Assembly: GCA_910587475.1 (NCBI GenBank)
Contig: CAJUMR010000025.1
Coordinates: 1-35,361, forward strand
Source: an uncultured Muribaculaceae bacterium
Lineage (GTDB): Bacteria; Bacteroidota; Bacteroidia; Bacteroidales; Muribaculaceae
DNA: 35,361 nt
Direction of reading: 5' to 3'
The number at the start of each line of letters is the position of its first letter. Within the stretch, counting starts at the first letter, position 1. The translations under genes and the position numbers were made by a program. Shown one piece after another: positions 1 to 7,708 of the stretch. A model generated the notes under the pieces. The model made no database searches. It saw only the letters and a list, made by a program, of their open reading frames with translations, and had not been told where the DNA came from.

Positions 1-1
1 G

Positions 2-9
2 TAAATTTG
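2..9 (+). promoter_or_regulatory. Bacteroidetes -7 promoter box
   Basis: TAAATTTG is an exact match to the Bacteroidetes -7 consensus TAnnTTTG. The -33 TTTG would lie before the window start and cannot be seen. A transcript would start near position 14-17 and run into the structured region that follows. Confidence 0.55.
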
Positions 10-13
10 CATT

Positions 14-358
14 GCAGACCGCATTTCGAGGCCCCGGTCGTGGGGTTGAGGGTGGGTCGGCGACCATTGTCGGGGCCTTTGCCTTGGCAATTAACATAAT
101 GAAAAGCGTTTATCGACGCGCAATCTTGGCTTGTTGAAACTTCGCAACTTCCAACCTCGGTCAAGAATGTGGCAACGGTAGATGGCTTATGTGGATATGT
201 TATCTCCGCATCGGAGGGTGTGAGAACACCGCCGATGCTCGCTGATACATATTTGCGTGAGGCCTCGAACCGTTGCTCGTTCTACCGAGAAGGGCAATGC
301 GAAGGCCTCAACAAGCGGAGCGAGCAACAGATATGGCTCTCACGCTTTTTCTTTTTCA
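14..358 (+). ncRNA. Candidate structured RNA, about 340 nt, family not recognised
   Basis: The region lies between a -7 box and a T-rich stretch (346-357). It holds several strong helices. 29-36 pairs with 71-78, and inside that 37-41 can pair with 61-65. A long hairpin pairs 195-203 with 244-252, 208-214 with 232-238 and 217-221 with 226-230, closing a GAGA (GNRA) tetraloop at 222-225. Downstream, 259-265 pairs with 303-309, while 272-279 is perfectly complementary to 321-328, giving a possible H-type pseudoknot; 255-261 can also pair with 339-345, just before the T-run. An open frame crosses part of it (from 169), but the helices and tetraloop favour RNA. I looked for RNase P and tmRNA signatures and did not see them. 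It could instead be a long 5' leader of the next gene. Confidence 0.5.
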
Positions 359-408
359 ACCAATCACTATCGCCATCGGAGTGGGCCCCGGCGACAACGG
401 AAAAACCG

Positions 409-1191
409 ATGGACTGCTCCGCACTTGCCCCATATTTCAAACATTACGACACCTTAGTGAGCGATTGGCTCTCAGGGAAAGCCTCGCACTACATGCCCGA
501 GCCGTGGTGGGGGTGGAGTTGCAACGGCAAGCCCTTGCATGCCGTTGTCATCAATCTCAATCCCGGCGAAGGAGGAGAACTCCAAAGCCGCAGATGCATC
601 AGCAGCGCCTTTGGCTCCGACTTTCATTATCGGGAAACGATGGCCAACGGCACTTTGGCCGCCCATCTACCCGACACTACACGCTGGCACAGGAACAAAC
701 GTGAGCTCCCCATTCTCAAAGCCATGAGCGTGGTTGAGGGGAAATACCGTGACAAAACAGTCACGCTATCGGAAAACACCCTTTGCATCGAGGCCTATCC
801 ATTCCATTCCAAAACTTTCAAAGATTCTCAAGCCAAGGAGTATTGGCTTGAAAATCCCGATGCAAACTTCTGGAAATTCATCAGTTTCGCGGCTGTTGCC
901 TCAAGACTGGTAGATGGGGCCTTGAATAGCATAGTCCTTATCAGAATCAGTTGGTCCCGCTGGGTGAAATTAACAAAAGAACTCAGGCCACATATCGAAA
1001 TAAAAAGAGAGATTCCTGACTCGGGACAATCTGCTGACAGGAAGCGGGGCCGCGCCGTGGAGTTTTCGTTCACTGATAGACACGAGGTGTTTCAAGGCGT
1101 GAGATTCATGTGTGTATGGAGCGGCGGAGGAAGAAACAATTTCCCATCAGACCTCAAAGATATTTTCCTACAATCAGAAATAATAAATTAA
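409..1191 (+). CDS. Hypothetical protein, 260 aa, possible uracil-DNA-glycosylase-like fold
   Basis: I do not recognise this family. The frame is open from 169, but I chose the internal ATG at 409 because 169-358 looks like structured RNA and its translation is low-complexity and basic. From 409 the protein has a soluble, globular look. There is a segment AVVINLNPGEGG near residues 44-55 and another, LCIEAYPFHSK, near 123-133. The spacing of an NPG motif after a hydrophobic strand and a later YPFHS motif recalls the two active-site motifs of the uracil-DNA glycosylase superfamily, but this is a weak visual resemblance. No signal peptide or membrane span is seen. It ends 28 bp before the leucine-rich-repeat gene, which has a different character, so co-function is not implied. 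Confidence 0.6.
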   Translation: MDCSALAPYFKHYDTLVSDWLSGKASHYMPEPWWGWSCNGKPLHAVVINLNPGEGGELQSRRCISSAFGSDFHYRETMANGTLAAHLPDTTRWHRNKRELPILKAMSVVEGKYRDKTVTLSENTLCIEAYPFHSKTFKDSQAKEYWLENPDANFWKFISFAAVASRLVDGALNSIVLIRISWSRWVKLTKELRPHIEIKREIPDSGQSADRKRGRAVEFSFTDRHEVFQGVRFMCVWSGGGRNNFPSDLKDIFLQSEIIN

Positions 1192-1219
1192 CACTAATAT
1201 TAACCAATCAAAAATCAAC

Positions 1220-3238
1220 ATGAAGAAAATTTTATTTCTTTTTATTGCAGTACTGACGCTCGGCGTCACTGCCCGCGCGGCAGACGACCTGATCTTCAAA
1301 GATGGAGACTGGCTCTTTTTGGTCAATCCTGATGCCAAAGATGAGGTATATGTTATACAGTATGAGGGCGCAGAAGGCAGCGATGCTGTCCAACTGTCAA
1401 TTCCCTCATATACCTCATACAAAGGCAATCTTTACACTGTCACAGCTTTATACGAATGTTTGTTCTCAGAAGTCACTTTTGTTGACGATGATATGAACAC
1501 CCTATGGTCGCATGACACTTTTCGAAAACTTAAAAAAGTAAACATCCCCAATTCGGTGACAACTATCGGAAACTACGCGTTTAGTGGTACCTCTCTGACC
1601 TCGATCAATATCCCCAATTCAGTGACATATATCGGAGAACGCGCGTTTAGTGGTACCTCTCTGACCTCGATCAATATCCCCAATTCAGTGACATATATCG
1701 GAGAATCCGCGTTTAGTGGATGTACCTCTCTGACCTCGTACAATATCCCCAACCCCGTGAGAATAATTGGAAGCGGCTTGTTTAGTGGTTGTACCTCTCT
1801 GACCTCGATCAATATCCCCAATTGGATGACAACAATTGGAGGCGGCATGTTTAGAGGTTGTACCTCTCTGACCTCGGTCAATATCCCCAATTGGGTGACA
1901 GAAATCGGAGACAGCGCGTTTAGTGGTTGTACCTCTCTGTCATCGATTGATATTCCCAACGCGGTGACAGTAATCGGACACTACGCGTTTAGTGGTTGTA
2001 CCTCTCTGCCATCGATCGATATTCCCAACGCGGTGAAAGTAATTGGAAGCGGCGCGTTTAGTGGCTGCAGCTCTCTGACCACTTTAACCATCCCTAAATC
2101 TGTGGAAAGTTTCTACATTAATCCTTTTTATGATTGCCCAAACATGAAAGAAGTAGTATTTGAGGGTAACACCAAATATACTTTAGTGGACGGCATGTTA
2201 TATGAATTGGATCATATGTCAGGACTGCCTTATAGACTCATTGGCTGCTCTTGCGCAATTACGGGTCCTATTAAAATCCTCGACACGGTGAAAGAAATCG
2301 CATACTACGCGTTTAGCGGCTGTACCTCTCTGACCTCGATCAATATTCCCAACTCGGTGACACGCATCCAGTACTACGCGTTTCGTGGTTGTACCTCTCT
2401 GACCTCGATCAATATCCCCAACTCTGTGACAGAAATCTTATACAATGCGTTTAGCGGTTGTACCTCTCTGACCTCGATCAATATCCCCAACTCCGTGACA
2501 GAAATTGGAAGCGGCATGTTTAGTGGTTGTACCTCACTGACCTCGATCAATATCTCCAACTCCGTGACAGAAATTGGAAGCGGCATGTTTAGTGGTTGTA
2601 CCTCTCTGACCTCTATTGTTATCCCCAGTTCAGTGGATTATATCAGCTATAGCGCATTTGAGGATTGCAGTTCTTTGAAAAAAATCTTCGCGTTGCCTCT
2701 AACGCCCCCATCTTTGGGAAGGGATGTGTGGGCGAATGTTGATAAAAATACTGAAGTATATATTCCTTCTGGATCATTAAATTCTTATTCTGCTAGGTGG
2801 AGTTATTTTAGCGACTTCCGAGAGATGGGAGCGCTCGACATTATCATGAGCGAATCAACGATCTCGATTGAAAAAGGAAAAACAGCCACAATTATTCCAA
2901 CACTGATTTATGACGATTATGTGACTATTGAGTCTAAAACATGGTCATCTTCCAACCCCGAAGTAGCCACTGTCGAAGATGGAGTAGTCACCGCCGTTGC
3001 CGCAGGCACTGCCACTATCTCTTATACCGTTGTAGATGGTTATGGTTGCCCTCATATCGAATATTGCGAGGTGACAGTTACTGATTTGTCGGGCATCGAA
3101 GACATTGAAGCTGACGATTGCAATGCTCCCGCCGAATACTACAACCTCAACGGTGTTCGCGTCAATGCCGACAATCTCACTCCCGGACTCTACATCAAGC
3201 GCCAGAGCGGCAAAGCCACCAAGGTGCTGGTGAAGTAA
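1220..3238 (+). CDS. BspA-like leucine-rich-repeat surface protein with Big_2 domain
   Basis: 672 aa. Residues 1-20 are a signal peptide (MKKILFLFIAVLTLGVTARA). Residues about 95-520 carry some 15 LRR_5 (BspA, Treponema pallidum type) repeats of 23 residues with the pattern TSLTSINIPNSVTEIGSGMFSGC, here read as a degenerate consensus; the first two are 21 residues long and lack the GC. A non-repetitive island (about residues 305-355) splits the array into two blocks. A bacterial Ig-like (Big_2) domain with SSSNPEVATVEDGVVTAVA follows near 570-620. The last 40 residues (YYNLNGVRV, then LTPGLYIKRQSGKATKVLVK) resemble Bacteroidales C-terminal sorting tails, so export to the cell surface is likely. 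Known members bind host matrix proteins or other bacteria; the ligand here is unknown. It stands alone, with a strong hairpin after the stop. Confidence 0.9.
   Translation: MKKILFLFIAVLTLGVTARAADDLIFKDGDWLFLVNPDAKDEVYVIQYEGAEGSDAVQLSIPSYTSYKGNLYTVTALYECLFSEVTFVDDDMNTLWSHDTFRKLKKVNIPNSVTTIGNYAFSGTSLTSINIPNSVTYIGERAFSGTSLTSINIPNSVTYIGESAFSGCTSLTSYNIPNPVRIIGSGLFSGCTSLTSINIPNWMTTIGGGMFRGCTSLTSVNIPNWVTEIGDSAFSGCTSLSSIDIPNAVTVIGHYAFSGCTSLPSIDIPNAVKVIGSGAFSGCSSLTTLTIPKSVESFYINPFYDCPNMKEVVFEGNTKYTLVDGMLYELDHMSGLPYRLIGCSCAITGPIKILDTVKEIAYYAFSGCTSLTSINIPNSVTRIQYYAFRGCTSLTSINIPNSVTEILYNAFSGCTSLTSINIPNSVTEIGSGMFSGCTSLTSINISNSVTEIGSGMFSGCTSLTSIVIPSSVDYISYSAFEDCSSLKKIFALPLTPPSLGRDVWANVDKNTEVYIPSGSLNSYSARWSYFSDFREMGALDIIMSESTISIEKGKTATIIPTLIYDDYVTIESKTWSSSNPEVATVEDGVVTAVAAGTATISYTVVDGYGCPHIEYCEVTVTDLSGIEDIEADDCNAPAEYYNLNGVRVNADNLTPGLYIKRQSGKATKVLVK
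1532..2644 (+). repeat. Tandem 63/69-bp coding repeats of the LRR gene
   Basis: Each 69-bp unit (63 bp for the first two) encodes one leucine-rich repeat. The stretch coding for CTSLTSINIPN is almost unchanged between units even at synonymous sites, while the segment coding for the xxIGxxxF part varies. The array is interrupted at about 2090-2300 by non-repeated sequence. Such DNA identity allows slippage or recombination to change the repeat number. Confidence 0.9.
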
Positions 3239-3265
3239 TCTGAGACATCACATAATCACTCAATA

Positions 3266-3300
3266 ATTCAGCCCGACGAATCAGTTTCGCCGGGCTGAAT
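3266..3300 (+). terminator. Terminator hairpin after the LRR gene
   Basis: A perfect 10-bp inverted repeat, ATTCAGCCCG (3266-3275) and CGGGCTGAAT (3291-3300), with a further CGAA/TTCG pairing in the loop, starts 28 bp after the LRR stop codon. The T-tract after it is short (TGCGTTT), so termination efficiency is uncertain. Confidence 0.65.
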
Positions 3301-3460
3301 TGCGTTTAAGCGACGTGATTTTTTTCAACGGTGATTATGCAATCAGGTCGCTGAAATCATGCCCGATCTGTCGGAAAGCATGAGTAAAGATATGCAGGGC
3401 AGTCAGCCGCCAAGGCTACATTACGCTGCAGTCATGCAGATGCAGTCGTAAGACAGAATA

Positions 3461-3488
3461 GCCCGCATGATGATGGATAGTTGCGGGC
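3461..3488 (-). terminator. Probable terminator of manA
   Basis: GCCCGCA (3461-3467) pairs with TGCGGGC (3482-3488) about 45 bp beyond the manA stop. On the minus strand it is followed by a T-rich but not pure T stretch. The rest of 3301-3534 shows no convincing gene; a plus-strand open frame there runs into manA antisense. Confidence 0.45.
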
Positions 3489-3534
3489 GTCGTCGTTGTA
3501 TTGAGATGGGAGTGGCGGTATCGGCAGAGAGCGG

Positions 3535-4512
3535 TCAGATGTGTGATGCAAGGGCAATGCCGCAGCCTTCGATGGTCAAATGTTCGACACAGGCCGGAAT
3601 GAGGGCTGTGTGGCCGGCCGTGAGTGTCTTCCGGGCATCGTCGGCCTTGATCGTTATCGATCCGTTGGTGACGATTATTACTGTAAATGATTTGTGGTCG
3701 GTGTTCAACCGGGCTGATGTGCCGTCGATCTTGAAGTAGTCGACTTCGAAGTGCTCGCTTCTGACGGCTCTGAGAGTCGATGATTCGAACACGCTGGCTG
3801 TGGGCTCCAGGTCTTTGGGGAAAGTGAAGTCGATGGCTTCACGCGCCTGGTCGATGTGGAGCTGACGAGGCCGTCCGTCGGCATCAGTGCGGTCGTGGTC
3901 GTACACGCGGTAGGTTATGTCGCTTGAGTCCTGCACCTCAGCGATCAGGTTGCCGGCCCCGATTGAGTGGATTGTACCGGCGGGGATGAAATAGAATTGT
4001 CCGGCTCTTGACCGGTATGTGGCGACTACGTCCATGATCGATTTGTTGTCGATATGCGAGTCGAGGCTTTCGGGCGATAGTGGCGCTGCGAGGCCACAGA
4101 AAATGCGGGAGTCTTGACGTGCATCGATAATATACCACATTTCCGATTTGCCGCGAGCGTTGTGTTTTTTCTGCGCTATAGAGTCGTTTGGATGGACCTG
4201 CAGCGACAGTATGTCGCGCGCGTCGATGAGCTTGATGAGCAGGGGGAATTTGTTGCCGTAGCGCTCGACGACAGTCTGGCCGAGGAGCTTCGCGCCGAAT
4301 GTTTCGGCGAGCTCAGAGATCTTTGTCCCTTTCAGCGGTCCGTCGTCTAAGACGGATTCATGACCTTCGAGGGCTGATATTTCCCAACTTTCGCCGATTG
4401 AAACAGTGTCGTGGGAATCGCCTTTCAACTCGGATATGCGGTTTCCACCCCAGATAACTGATTTATATTGGGGCGCAAATGTGAGTATCTTGTCAAGTTG
4501 CTTCGTTGTCAT
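3535..4512 (-). CDS. manA: Mannose-6-phosphate isomerase, class I
   Basis: 325 aa. Interconverts mannose 6-phosphate and fructose 6-phosphate in the cytoplasm, linking mannose use and GDP-mannose synthesis to glycolysis. The type I phosphomannose isomerase signature is clear: QVHPND at 105-110, KSEMW at 122-126 and IPAGTIHSIG at 167-175. The expected zinc ligands are Q105, H107, E124 and H172, and YRVYDHDR at 191-198 is also typical. The length fits the short bacterial (Bacillus-like) form rather than the longer enterobacterial one. It is transcribed alone: its own promoter lies about 25 bp upstream of the ATG and a hairpin follows the stop. Confidence 0.95.
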   Translation of the reverse strand: MTTKQLDKILTFAPQYKSVIWGGNRISELKGDSHDTVSIGESWEISALEGHESVLDDGPLKGTKISELAETFGAKLLGQTVVERYGNKFPLLIKLIDARDILSLQVHPNDSIAQKKHNARGKSEMWYIIDARQDSRIFCGLAAPLSPESLDSHIDNKSIMDVVATYRSRAGQFYFIPAGTIHSIGAGNLIAEVQDSSDITYRVYDHDRTDADGRPRQLHIDQAREAIDFTFPKDLEPTASVFESSTLRAVRSEHFEVDYFKIDGTSARLNTDHKSFTVIIVTNGSITIKADDARKTLTAGHTALIPACVEHLTIEGCGIALASHI

Positions 4513-4537
4513 ATATATTGAACCGGGAGAGGGTTTG

Positions 4538-4569
4538 CAAAGTTACATCTTAAAGTTAGAAGTAGCAAA
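4538..4569 (-). promoter_or_regulatory. manA promoter
   Basis: On the minus strand, TTTG (complement of 4566-4569), a 20-bp gap and TAACTTTG (complement of 4538-4545) match both boxes of the Bacteroidetes consensus at the usual spacing. It predicts a 5' leader of only about 20 nt before the manA ATG. Confidence 0.75.
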
Positions 4570-4709
4570 TTATAAAGGTGCAAAATCGCAGATACTGGCC
4601 ATAAATGTTATACAATGTTAAATAGGGGCGATTTTCCGGGATTGGCGAACAAAGTGGGGGCGATTGTTGTCTTATATGTACAGAACAGCAGAAAACGAAA
4701 TAGAATTAG

Positions 4710-4780
4710 TTTTTTCATAGGATTAGATTTTAAGGTTTTTAGCAAGCGCGGCAGTCGTGAGACTGCCGCGCTTGTGTTTG
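4710..4780 (+). ncRNA. Small-RNA-like element, copy A
   Basis: The stretch TTTTTCATAGGATTAGATT (4711-4729), then AAGGTTTTT, leads into a perfect 14-bp hairpin (4743-4756 with 4761-4774) closed by a GTGA tetraloop. The same layout recurs at 10199-10268. This copy has only a poor -7 match upstream (near 4700) and a broken T-tract after the hairpin, so it may be a weakly active or decayed copy. It sits between the divergent manA promoter and the tyrS 3' end. Confidence 0.5.
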
Positions 4781-4807
4781 TTAGAGAATAATGACGGATA
4801 GACCGGC

Positions 4808-6100
4808 TTATTTCGCGATCAGGAGGAAGTAGTTTTTCTTGCCTTTCTGAGCGATGATATATTTGTCGTTGAGCAGCATGTCGAGCGATGCGGGGGCGTA
4901 GGCGTCGGATACTTTCTCCTTGTTGATGGCAAATCCGCCTTGTTGGGCAAGTTTGCGCATCTCGCTCTTCGACGGGAACACCTGGGCACGGTCGACGAGG
5001 AGGTCGGCGAGGCTGATGCCGTCGGCGATCTCGCTGCGGCTTACTTCGAAGGTGGGCACGCCTTCGAACACGGCGAGCAGGGTCGGTTCGTCGATCTTGT
5101 GGAGGGTCTCAGTGGCTTTGTTGCTGAAGAGGATCTGCGAGGCTTCGACTGCGGCTTCGTAGTCGGCGGCAGAGTGGACCATAGTGGTGATCTCTTTGGC
5201 GAGACGCTTCTGGAGCGGGCGTTGTCCGGGATCGGCGGCCTGCTCGGCAACGAGGCTTTCGATTTCCTCGCGCGAGAGCTCGGTGAATATTTTGATGTAT
5301 TTCTCGGCGTCGGCGTCTGAAACGTTGAGCCAGAACTGATAGAATTTGTAGGGGGAGGTGTAGCGCGGGTCAAGCCACACGTTTCCGCTTTCGGTCTTTC
5401 CGAATTTTCCGCCGTCGGCCTTTGTGATGAGGGGGCAGGTGAGGGCATAGGCTTCGCCGCCGAGTGTGCGGCGGATGAGTTCTGTGCCGGTGGTGATGTT
5501 GCCCCATTGGTCAGAACCGCCGAGCTGAAGTTTGCAGTTCTTGTCGCGGTAGAGAGTCAGGAAGTCGTAGCCTTGGACGAGCTGATAAGAGAACTCGGTG
5601 AACGACATGCCTTGCTGAGACTCGCCCGACAGACGCTTTTTGACGGAGTCCTTTGCCATCATGTAGTTGACGGTGATGTGTTTGCCGACGTCGCGGATGA
5701 AGTCGATAAACGAGAATGGTTTCATCCAGTCGTAGTTGTTTACGAGCTCAGCGGCGTTGGGTGCGTCGCTGTCGAAGTCGAGGAATTTTGCGAGCTGTCG
5801 TTTGATGGCTTCCTGGTTGTGGCGTAGGGTCTCTTCGTCGAGGAGCTTGCGTTCCTGGCTTTTCATCGAGGGGTCGCCGATCATGCCTGTGGCACCGCCG
5901 ACGAGGGCGATCGGTTTGTGGCCGGCACGCTGGAAGTGTTTCAACATCATCACGCCTACGAGGTGGCCAATATGCAGACTGTCGGCCGTCGGGTCTATGC
6001 CGAGGTAGGCGGTTGTCATTTCTTTCTTGAGTTGTTCTTCAGTGCCCGGCATGACAGTGTGGATCATGCCACGCCAGGTCAGTTCTTCTATGAAGTCCAT
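4808..6100 (-). CDS. tyrS: Tyrosyl-tRNA synthetase
   Basis: 430 aa. Charges tRNA-Tyr with tyrosine in the cytoplasm. The class I synthetase signatures are present: HIGH at 43-46 and KFGKT at 232-236, the bacterial TyrRS form of KMSKS. QLGGSDQWGNI at 192-202 is the typical amino acid and adenylate pocket segment. The C-terminal 70 or so residues form an S4-like RNA-binding domain, which ends in a lysine-rich tail. Length is normal for bacterial TyrRS. It lies downstream of luxS on the same strand with a 50-bp gap that contains its own -7 box. Confidence 0.97.
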   Translation of the reverse strand: MDFIEELTWRGMIHTVMPGTEEQLKKEMTTAYLGIDPTADSLHIGHLVGVMMLKHFQRAGHKPIALVGGATGMIGDPSMKSQERKLLDEETLRHNQEAIKRQLAKFLDFDSDAPNAAELVNNYDWMKPFSFIDFIRDVGKHITVNYMMAKDSVKKRLSGESQQGMSFTEFSYQLVQGYDFLTLYRDKNCKLQLGGSDQWGNITTGTELIRRTLGGEAYALTCPLITKADGGKFGKTESGNVWLDPRYTSPYKFYQFWLNVSDADAEKYIKIFTELSREEIESLVAEQAADPGQRPLQKRLAKEITTMVHSAADYEAAVEASQILFSNKATETLHKIDEPTLLAVFEGVPTFEVSRSEIADGISLADLLVDRAQVFPSKSEMRKLAQQGGFAINKEKVSDAYAPASLDMLLNDKYIIAQKGKKNYFLLIAK

Positions 6101-6130
6101 AGTCTATAGTGAGTTTGTTGATTGTTTGTG

Positions 6131-6138
6131 CAAAATTA
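6131..6138 (-). promoter_or_regulatory. Probable tyrS -7 box
   Basis: Minus-strand TAATTTTG matches TAnnTTTG 30 bp before the tyrS ATG. No clear TTTG at -33; that position falls in the luxS 3' end. Confidence 0.5.
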
Positions 6139-6150
6139 CAAAAATATCTC

Positions 6151-6633
6151 TTATGCGGGGTATGATGTGTTTGCGTCGTTGAGGTCGGCAAGCACTTCGC
6201 TGAGGAAGCGTGAAGCGACCTGTCGGGCTGCCGGGAGATCGTTGAATGTGTAGTTGCCGCAGTCGCGCGCTGTTGCTCCGGGTATTTCGCCTTCGAAGCC
6301 GGCAATGAATTCAAACGTGTCTTTGAGAAGTGCGGCGATGTCGAGGGGGTTCAGCTCGCCCTGGATCAGAAGATATGATCCGGTGCAGCATCCCATCGGC
6401 CCCCAGTAGACGATGCGCTGCTGCCATGTCGGGTCGTTGCGGAGGAATGTCGCGGCGAGGTGTTCGATGGTGTGGAGAGCTTGCGGCGAAACAGCCTGCT
6501 GGCGGTTGGGGGCTGTCAGCCTGATGTCGAAAGTTGTGATGCAGTCTCCCGATGGCGTGAAGTCGCGACGCGAGACGTAGACACCCGGTTGCAGACGGGT
6601 GTGGTCGATTGTGAAGCTGGCGATTTTTTTCAT
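6151..6633 (-). CDS. luxS: S-ribosylhomocysteine lyase (AI-2 synthesis)
   Basis: 160 aa. Cleaves S-ribosylhomocysteine to homocysteine and DPD, the autoinducer-2 precursor, in the activated methyl cycle. The metal-binding HTIEH motif (H54, H58) and the third ligand C125 in ARDCGNY are present, and MGCCTG (80-85) holds the catalytic cysteine, C82. The length is standard for LuxS. It lies between the OmpH-family gene, from which a hairpin separates it, and tyrS. A poor -7 box (AGGCTTTG on the minus strand, 6636-6643) immediately precedes it. The presence of luxS indicates the Pfs/LuxS route for S-adenosylhomocysteine rather than SAH hydrolase. Confidence 0.96.
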   Translation of the reverse strand: MKKIASFTIDHTRLQPGVYVSRRDFTPSGDCITTFDIRLTAPNRQQAVSPQALHTIEHLAATFLRNDPTWQQRIVYWGPMGCCTGSYLLIQGELNPLDIAALLKDTFEFIAGFEGEIPGATARDCGNYTFNDLPAARQVASRFLSEVLADLNDANTSYPA

Positions 6634-6655
6634 TGCAAAGCCTTGTAAGAAGAAT

Positions 6656-6692
6656 GACGCCCGGCAACGCTAAGATTGCGATGTCGGGCGTC
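6656..6692 (-). terminator. Hairpin between the OmpH gene and luxS
   Basis: GACGCCCG (6656-6663) and CGGGCGTC (6685-6692) form an 8-bp stem, with GCAA/TTGC pairing inside the loop. It begins 27 bp beyond the OmpH-gene stop and is followed on the minus strand by ATTCTTCTT. It probably ends the OmpH transcript. Confidence 0.55.
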
Positions 6693-6718
6693 GATGCTGT
6701 TATCAGTCCTTGTGATGC

Positions 6719-7324
6719 TTATTTGTCGGTTTTTGGAGTGTAGCGAGCATTGAGACCTTCGATCACTTCACCGGTGATGTCGAGCGCCGGGTTGAAATAC
6801 AGGCCTGAAGCGCGGTAGACAATAGCGTCGTAGTTGCGGGTGGCGTTGTAGTCTGTGATGAAATTCTGGATTGAGTCGCTGAGCTGTTTGTTGAATTCGG
6901 CGATCTGTTTCTGGATCTTTTCCTGATGAGCGCGGAGCACGTTTGCTGCCTCGTTCTGCTTGCGGTTGACGTTGTTGACGTCGGCATCAAAAGATTCCTG
7001 CGAGAGGTAGCCGTTGTTGTTGCGTTTCTGCTCGATCTGTGCGGCGAGGTTTTGAATTTCGTTTTGCTTCTGGTTTTCCATGCGCTGGTATTCGAGCATG
7101 AGTTTGCGGCCTTGTTCGTCGAGTTCTTTCGAAAGGGTGTAAGCTGCCATGACAGAGTCGATGTCAACATATCTGATGTTGATAGTGACAGAAGTCGAGC
7201 CGTCGGCGGTCGCCTGAGCAGGAGTTGCTGAAGCGCTTTCTTTGTTGTCGGCGCCGGCGCAGCTGATCATTCCGGCTGCAAGCAGTGCGATTAACGATTT
7301 GGCTGCAAATGCGGTCTTTTTCAT
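6719..7324 (-). CDS. OmpH/Skp-family lipoprotein
   Basis: 201 aa. The family comprises periplasmic chaperones that hold unfolded outer-membrane proteins. The N-terminus is a lipoprotein signal (LIALLAAGMISC, lipid-bearing Cys at about residue 22) rather than the plain signal peptide of E. coli Skp. Residues about 75-160 are a charged, Gln/Asn-rich coiled coil (LDEQGRKLMLEYQRMENQKQ and following), the tentacle part of the fold. The C-terminal strand region follows (YDAIVYRASGLYFNPALDIT). It appears to be co-transcribed with the small membrane protein 45 bp upstream, since no promoter is visible in that gap. Confidence 0.88.
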   Translation of the reverse strand: MKKTAFAAKSLIALLAAGMISCAGADNKESASATPAQATADGSTSVTINIRYVDIDSVMAAYTLSKELDEQGRKLMLEYQRMENQKQNEIQNLAAQIEQKRNNNGYLSQESFDADVNNVNRKQNEAANVLRAHQEKIQKQIAEFNKQLSDSIQNFITDYNATRNYDAIVYRASGLYFNPALDITGEVIEGLNARYTPKTDK

Positions 7325-7369
7325 TATTGAAATATTAATTATACGGTTTGTTACTTTTTTTACTGCGGT

Positions 7370-7531
7370 TCAGTTGTCATCGTGGGCGCATGAAATGCCT
7401 TTCCGTCGCAAAGGAGCTGAGTGGCCGACGTGACCTGAAGGAAAGCGGCCGCCTTTGACAAACAGCACTTTCACCCCCAGCAACACAACGGATATACCGA
7501 TGATGGCTATGCTCAGAAGGACTAATTTCAT
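7370..7531 (-). CDS. Small conserved single-span membrane protein, 53 aa
   Basis: Too short for a usual ORF cut-off. It reads MKLVLLSIAIIGISVVLLGV as a membrane span (residues 1-24), then KVLFVKGGRFPSGHVG and a basic tail with LRRKGISCAHDDN. From memory, small Bacteroidetes proteins with the layout membrane span, KxGRFPxxH and a late Gly-Ile-x-Cys are common; their function is unknown to me. A matching promoter lies 24 bp upstream and an OmpH-family gene 45 bp downstream, so it is probably the first gene of that operon. Confidence 0.75.
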   Translation of the reverse strand: MKLVLLSIAIIGISVVLLGVKVLFVKGGRFPSGHVGHSAPLRRKGISCAHDDN

Positions 7532-7554
7532 AGGACTCGATGTCTTTTGGAGTG

Positions 7555-7562
7555 CAAATATA
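7555..7562 (-). promoter_or_regulatory. -7 box of the small protein/OmpH operon
   Basis: Minus-strand TATATTTG is an exact TAnnTTTG match 23 bp before the ATG at 7531. No good TTTG is seen at -33. Confidence 0.55.
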
Positions 7563-7580
7563 GGAAAGCTGGCGAAAATA

Positions 7581-7613
7581 TTTGCAGATTAACGATTTTA
7601 TTTTGTAACTTAG
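7581..7613 (+). promoter_or_regulatory. Possible pepD promoter
   Basis: TTTG (7581-7584), a 21-bp gap and TAACTTAG (7606-7613) fit the consensus with one or two mismatches. It would give a leader of about 90 nt before pepD and sits back to back with the minus-strand promoter at 7555-7562. Confidence 0.4.
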
Positions 7614-7708
7614 AGGTCGAGAAATGACGTTTTTAACGTTATTTGTCAAAACTAAATTTTTATTAAGCCGAAAACGCGGCATTCAAATTTTAAAAACAAT
7701 AATATACG

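Noticed and set aside
259..285. tRNA T-arm-like sequence on the minus strand (GGTTCGAG)
   Set aside because: The flanking bases do not pair as a T-stem, and no acceptor or anticodon arm can be built.
169..408. N-terminal extension of the first gene
   Set aside because: The frame is open, but it overlaps strong hairpins and a GNRA tetraloop and has an odd composition; the ATG at 409 was preferred.
1532..2644. Regular repeats that might be a CRISPR array
   Set aside because: The units lack unique spacers, are in frame over the whole length and encode 23-residue leucine-rich repeats.
1220..3238. Diversity-generating retroelement acting on the LRR gene
   Set aside because: No reverse transcriptase or template repeat is seen, and the variation is spread over tandem units rather than in one C-terminal variable region.
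3467..3739. Plus-strand open frame of 90 codons
   Set aside because: It mostly overlaps manA on the other strand, with no family resemblance or promoter.
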